This document shows positions 60,353 to 64,000 of a stretch of DNA of 64,000 nucleotides, piece by piece. Source of the DNA: Jeongeupia sp. HS-3 (GTDB taxonomy: Bacteria > Pseudomonadota > Gammaproteobacteria > Burkholderiales > Chitinibacteraceae); NCBI RefSeq assembly GCF_015140455.1, contig NZ_AP024094.1, positions 744,001 through 808,000 on the forward strand, written 5' to 3'. Below the pieces are notes generated by a model that saw only the letters and a list, made by a program, of their open reading frames with translations, was not told the origin of the DNA and searched no databases. The first letter of the stretch is position 1, and the number at the start of each line of letters is the position of its first letter. The translations under genes were made by a program, and so were the position numbers.

Positions 60353-63300
60353 ATGACCATCAAAATTGACGTGATAGTAACCGAAAAGCTCGGTTTTGCC
60401 TCTCAGCAAAATGCAGTGCCAGTGCTGCGCGAATTAGAGATCACCAATAATAGTGAATCTGATTATGACGATCTCATGTTGGTTTTGAGCGCATCACCAG
60501 CGTTTCTTGAAGGCAAAACGTGGAAAATTGATCGCTTACCCAAAGGCGATAGCCTGCATATCACTGACCGCGATTTAAAACTCAACGCCGCTTACTTGGC
60601 AGATCTATCCGAGAGTTTGAGAGGTGAGCTCAAGCTACTTTTGTGTTGTGCTGATCAAACTTTGGCGGAAGATACGTTTGAAATTGAAATTCTTGCCAAC
60701 AATGAGTGGGGTGGTGCTGGGGTGATGCCAGAACTGCTCGCTGCGTTTGCGATGCCTAATGATCCTGCGGTGGATCGTTTACTTAAAGCTGCATCTGATG
60801 TCTTGCGTAGAGCGGGGAAAAAAGACTCGATTGACGGTTATTCAGGCCAGTCTAGAACCCGAACTTGGGAGTTAACATCGGCGCTTTGGTCGTCTGTTTG
60901 CGGCTTGAAACTCAGTTATGCTTTGCCACCATCCAGTTTTGAAATGCAAGGGCAGAAGGTCAGAACACCGAGTAAAGTCCTCGATGGTGGTGTTGCGACT
61001 TGTTTAGATACTGCCTTGCTTTTTGCTGCGTTAGCCGAGCAAGCTGGCCTTAACCCTTTGCTGCTTCTCACCAAAGGCCATGCCTTTGTCGGTGTGTGGC
61101 TTCAGCCACAAGAATTTTCACAATTAATTACAGATGAAGCTTCTGCCGTTCGAAAACGGATTGAGTTGAATGAGCTTCTTGTTTTTGAGACCACATTAGC
61201 AACTCAAGCTATTCCACCTAGTTTTAGTCAGGCTGTTGAAGCCGCAAAACGACAAGTCAATGATGATGATTTCATTATGGCGATTGATTTACGGCGTGCG
61301 CGTATGCAGCGCATTAGGCCTTTGGCTTTATTCGGCCAACGTTTTCAATTTGATCAATCTGTTGCGGAAAATCCAGTATCGATTGATGCGTTGGAAGAGG
61401 CTCCATTACTGCCTAGCTTTGATGTTGAAATTCAAATTGAGCCCGATAGTCCCGCCAGCAAACTCAATCTTTGGCGGCGCAAATTACTTGATCTAACAAC
61501 ACGCAATCGCTTGCTGCACCTGCCCGATGGCGCGAAGTGCGTGCGACTGATCTGCCCTGACCTCGCAAAGCTCGAAGATATTTTGGCTGATGGAAAGCGA
61601 ATTCGCGTAGTCGCCATGCCTGATCTAGAGGCAGGTGGTCGCGATACCGCGCTATACGAGCAGCAAAACCGCGAAAATCTTCGTGATGAATACGCTCGCT
61701 CTGCACTCAATAGGAACGAAGTTCTCGGTACGCTTGAAAAAACTAAGCTGGATACGGCATTGGTGGATTTGTATCGCACTGCGCGTAGTGATCTGGATGA
61801 AGGCGGTGCAAATACTCTCTTTTTAGCTATCGGCTTATTGAAATGGAAAAAGTCTGTCGATGATCAAAAATCCTACTCGGCACCACTAATTTTACTGCCA
61901 ATAAAATTAGAAAGAAAAAGCGCATTATCCGGCGTCACGATGAGCATGCTCGATGAAGAACCGCGCTTTAATCTGACTTTGCTTGAATTATTGCGGCATG
62001 ACTTTGAGTTAAATATTCCTGGTCTTGATGGCGAGCTTCCGACCGATGAAAGCGGCATTGATGTTGAAGGGGTTTGGAATGCCGTACGCCGTGCTGTTCG
62101 GGATATTCCTGGTTTCGAGGTGACGCACGAGTTAGTGCTGGGCACATTCTCGTTTGCCAAATATCTGATGTGGAAGGATCTAAGTGATCGCTCTGAGCAA
62201 TTGTTGAAGAGCCCATTGGTGAAGCATTTGTTAGAGCGCCAAGCGGAGGGGAGCGATGCGATCTCGTACAAAGATTTTCCGCGAGCTGAGGGGCTGGATC
62301 AAAGAATTACGCCAGCCCAATTGTTTACGCCGCTTCCTGCAGATTCTTCACAACTGGCGGCTGTGGTGGCCTCTACCGCAGGGCACAGCTTTGTATTAGA
62401 CGGGCCGCCCGGAACCGGTAAGTCGCAAACGATTGCCAATATGATTGCGCATAATCTAGCGCTGGGTCGTCGCGTTTTGTTTGTTGCTGAAAAAATGGCA
62501 GCGCTTGATGTGGTCTATCGACGCTTGGAAGAAAAAGGACTTGGCGAGTTTTGCCTTGAATTGCATTCGAGTAAGACTTCAAAAGTAAGCGTATTGAAAC
62601 AGTTAGAGCGAGCGTGGGATACGCGTGAACTATTGTCAGCAGAGGAATGGTCTACCGAGGCTGCTCAGGTTCAGCGATTGCGCGATAAATTAAATGGCGT
62701 CGTTAGTTTGCTGCATAAGCGCTGGCCGAACGGGCTTTCTGTTCATCAGGCGATGGGGCGTGTCATTCACCACGGTTGCCCTGCAATACCACGCCTTAAC
62801 TGGCCTGATGGCACAACGCACGATTTGCCTGCGATGACACAGCTGCGTGATGTGGCTCGCCGCTTGGATCTAAACAGTGCAGCAGGGCAAGCACTCTCTA
62901 CTAGCTTCAAATTATTATCGCAAATTGATTGGTCAAATGGTTGGCAAGAGGCGCTGGTTGCAGCTTCGCATGAGTTATCTACTGCGATTAATGAACTGAA
63001 CGATACTCAAGAAAACTTTATTCAGGGGAGCCAACTTCCGCTAAAAGCTAGCGAATACAACGAGATTGCTCGAGTTGTTAGGTTTTCCGAGGTGCTAGAG
63101 AAAACACATGGTGTTGATTTGGTATTTTCATTTTCGGCTAACGCAGCAGCAAAAGTAGCTGCTGCTCGCCAAGCCATTGCACTAATTAATGAATATCGCA
63201 AACTTGATCCGGAATTATCATTTCCGCCTGCCACAAATGTTAAGTCATCAGTGGTAGCAGCTCGTCAGGCTATTGTGCTCATTAATGATTATCGTGAACT

Positions 63301-64000
63301 TGATTCGGAGTTTTTATTTCCATCTACGGCAAATATTAAATCTTCAGTGGCGGTGGCTCGGAAGGTTATTGCACTCATTATTGAGTATCGCAAACTTGCC
63401 CCAGATTTGTTATCTTCATCCACGGAAAATATCAAATCAACCGTGAAGGCTGTACGTCAAGCTATTGTGCACATTAATGAATATCGAAAACTTGAGTCTG
63501 AATTGTCATTGGCCTATTCGGCAGAAGCATGCAGAAGAATTAATTTGGAGAAAATTGAGCGAGATTGGGCGCAGGCAGAAGGTAAATTCTGGTTTCTGGC
63601 TGCCTTTGCTAAGAAAAAAATAGGGCGCCAATTATCCATGGAGGGTGGGGCCGTTGGGATGCCTGATGTTGTCGCGGACTTAGCAAAATTGCGGAAATTG
63701 AAGTTATTGCTAGGCGAGCTGGATGCCTTACATCTTGAGTTGGATGGTATTCCTGGCTGGGCAATTTTGGGGAGTAATCTTTCCAAAATGGGGGGCGTCC
63801 TGCAATTGCTGGCTGAGCTGGACACCTTATCTATCGACTTGCAAGGGGTTCCTGGTTGGGCATTTTTGGGGAGTAATCTTTCCAAAATGGAGGCAGCTCT
63901 ACGGCTGCTGAGTGAGTTAGATGCCTTATCAGTTGGTTTGCAGGGGGTCCCTGGTTGGGCATTTTTGGGGAGCAATCTTTCCAAAATGGATGCCGCTCTA
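60353..64000 (+). CDS. Giant DUF4011-type SF1 helicase protein, N-terminal 1216 residues (continues past the window)
   Basis: The frame opens at ATG 60353, with a weak AGAG ribosome site, and has no stop before base 64000. In order: a beta-rich N-terminal region; a transglutaminase-like core with Cys217 in GVATCLDTALLFAALAEQAG and His243 in KGHAFVGVWL; DUF4011-like LNLWRRKLLDLTTRNRLLHL from about residue 369; and a P-loop GPPGTGKSQT at 684-693 with ADSSQLAAVVAS just before it, the usual SF1 Q-motif region. Then come two tandem repeat arrays and, beyond the window, presumably the rest of the helicase. This order is that of large DUF4011/AAA_11 helicases, many of which end in a Vsr-like endonuclease and DUF3320. 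Codon use and GC differ from everything upstream, indicating transfer. Confidence 0.85.
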   Translation, partial: MTIKIDVIVTEKLGFASQQNAVPVLRELEITNNSESDYDDLMLVLSASPAFLEGKTWKIDRLPKGDSLHITDRDLKLNAAYLADLSESLRGELKLLLCCADQTLAEDTFEIEILANNEWGGAGVMPELLAAFAMPNDPAVDRLLKAASDVLRRAGKKDSIDGYSGQSRTRTWELTSALWSSVCGLKLSYALPPSSFEMQGQKVRTPSKVLDGGVATCLDTALLFAALAEQAGLNPLLLLTKGHAFVGVWLQPQEFSQLITDEASAVRKRIELNELLVFETTLATQAIPPSFSQAVEAAKRQVNDDDFIMAIDLRRARMQRIRPLALFGQRFQFDQSVAENPVSIDALEEAPLLPSFDVEIQIEPDSPASKLNLWRRKLLDLTTRNRLLHLPDGAKCVRLICPDLAKLEDILADGKRIRVVAMPDLEAGGRDTALYEQQNRENLRDEYARSALNRNEVLGTLEKTKLDTALVDLYRTARSDLDEGGANTLFLAIGLLKWKKSVDDQKSYSAPLILLPIKLERKSALSGVTMSMLDEEPRFNLTLLELLRHDFELNIPGLDGELPTDESGIDVEGVWNAVRRAVRDIPGFEVTHELVLGTFSFAKYLMWKDLSDRSEQLLKSPLVKHLLERQAEGSDAISYKDFPRAEGLDQRITPAQLFTPLPADSSQLAAVVASTAGHSFVLDGPPGTGKSQTIANMIAHNLALGRRVLFVAEKMAALDVVYRRLEEKGLGEFCLELHSSKTSKVSVLKQLERAWDTRELLSAEEWSTEAAQVQRLRDKLNGVVSLLHKRWPNGLSVHQAMGRVIHHGCPAIPRLNWPDGTTHDLPAMTQLRDVARRLDLNSAAGQALSTSFKLLSQIDWSNGWQEALVAASHELSTAINELNDTQENFIQGSQLPLKASEYNEIARVVRFSEVLEKTHGVDLVFSFSANAAAKVAAARQAIALINEYRKLDPELSFPPATNVKSSVVAARQAIVLINDYRELDSEFLFPSTANIKSSVAVARKVIALIIEYRKLAPDLLSSSTENIKSTVKAVRQAIVHINEYRKLESELSLAYSAEACRRINLEKIERDWAQAEGKFWFLAAFAKKKIGRQLSMEGGAVGMPDVVADLAKLRKLKLLLGELDALHLELDGIPGWAILGSNLSKMGGVLQLLAELDTLSIDLQGVPGWAFLGSNLSKMEAALRLLSELDALSVGLQGVPGWAFLGSNLSKMDAAL
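63164..63547 (+). repeat. Four 96-bp tandem repeats inside the giant helicase gene
   Basis: Unit starts at 63164, 63260, 63356 and 63452. Each encodes about 32 residues of the type ARQAIALINEYRKLDPELSF, then a Ser/Thr/Asn-rich turn and IKSSV. The units are diverged at many third positions and some residues, so the array is not a very recent duplication. It is predicted helical. Confidence 0.93.
63716..64000 (+). repeat. At least three 99-bp tandem repeats inside the giant helicase gene
   Basis: Unit starts at 63716, 63815 and 63914; the array reaches the window edge and may continue. Each unit encodes 33 residues containing GVPGWAFLGSNLSKM and a Leu-rich helix ELDALSVGLQ. The second and third units are closer to each other than to the first. 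The last sixteen bases of the window still follow the pattern. Confidence 0.93.

Noticed and set aside
63164-64000. CRISPR-like array at the right edge
   Set aside because: The repeats are 96 and 99 bp, continuous without spacers and in frame with a protein.

Overview
The window looks like a chromosomal segment of a betaproteobacterium of the order Neisseriales (Chitinibacteraceae/Chromobacteriaceae type). This rests on high-GC coding over most of its length, the gene families present (hemP-hmu cluster, AddAB-like pair, YgfX, Rnr with a Lys/Pro/Ala tail) and short repeat elements typical of the group. I cannot name the genus from sequence alone. Bases 1 to about 59.9 kb are high-GC. From about 60.35 kb to the end the DNA is clearly AT-richer, with different codon use, and holds the start of one giant gene that runs off the window.

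Layout. 0.15-2.9 kb: an FAD-dependent oxidoreductase with a G10 tract, a polytopic membrane protein, and a secreted phospholipase-D-type nuclease split by a frameshift in an A7 run. 3.0-9.3 kb: a binding-protein-dependent ABC transporter (ferric iron/sugar-phosphate type) divergent from an OmpR/TctE-type two-component system. 9.3-17.1 kb: housekeeping genes (hydrolase, DUF4349 lipoprotein, 2Fe-2S protein, WbuC cupin, acyP, metG, Hpt protein, TRIC channel, NUDIX). 17.1-25.1 kb: a minus-strand run with a second two-component system, hemH and a MoxR/DUF58/transglutaminase module behind an outer-membrane protein. 25.2-35.2 kb: HDAC-like deacetylase, a polar amino-acid ABC system without an ATPase, Pit phosphate transporter, SelO, YbaK, PduO-type adenosyltransferase, AraC regulator and Fsr-type MFS exporter. 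35.4-40.7 kb: two tRNA-Leu(CAG), rnr and small genes.

41.2-42.0 kb is a decayed IS5/IS427-type insertion sequence. 42.15-51.24 kb is a coherent haem-acquisition island. On the minus strand lie hemP, a TonB-dependent receptor, hmuS, hmuT, hmuU and hmuV. Divergently lie a ChuW/HutW radical-SAM enzyme, HutX and a ChuY-like SDR, a set matching anaerobic haem breakdown. The intergenic region between hemP and hutW carries two Fur-like sites. 51.8-53.9 kb is an insertion-sequence graveyard with IS66 remnants, a DJ-1/PfpI gene and a short inverted-repeat element present twice.

53.9-59.9 kb encodes an AddB/AddA-like nuclease-helicase pair. At 60.35 kb the composition shifts and a giant open frame begins. 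It has a transglutaminase-like segment, a DUF4011-like region and a P-loop (GPPGTGKS), followed by two different in-frame tandem repeat arrays (four units of 96 bp, then at least three of 99 bp). This is the best candidate in the window for an accessory, probably anti-phage, system; its catalytic C-terminus and partners lie beyond base 64000.
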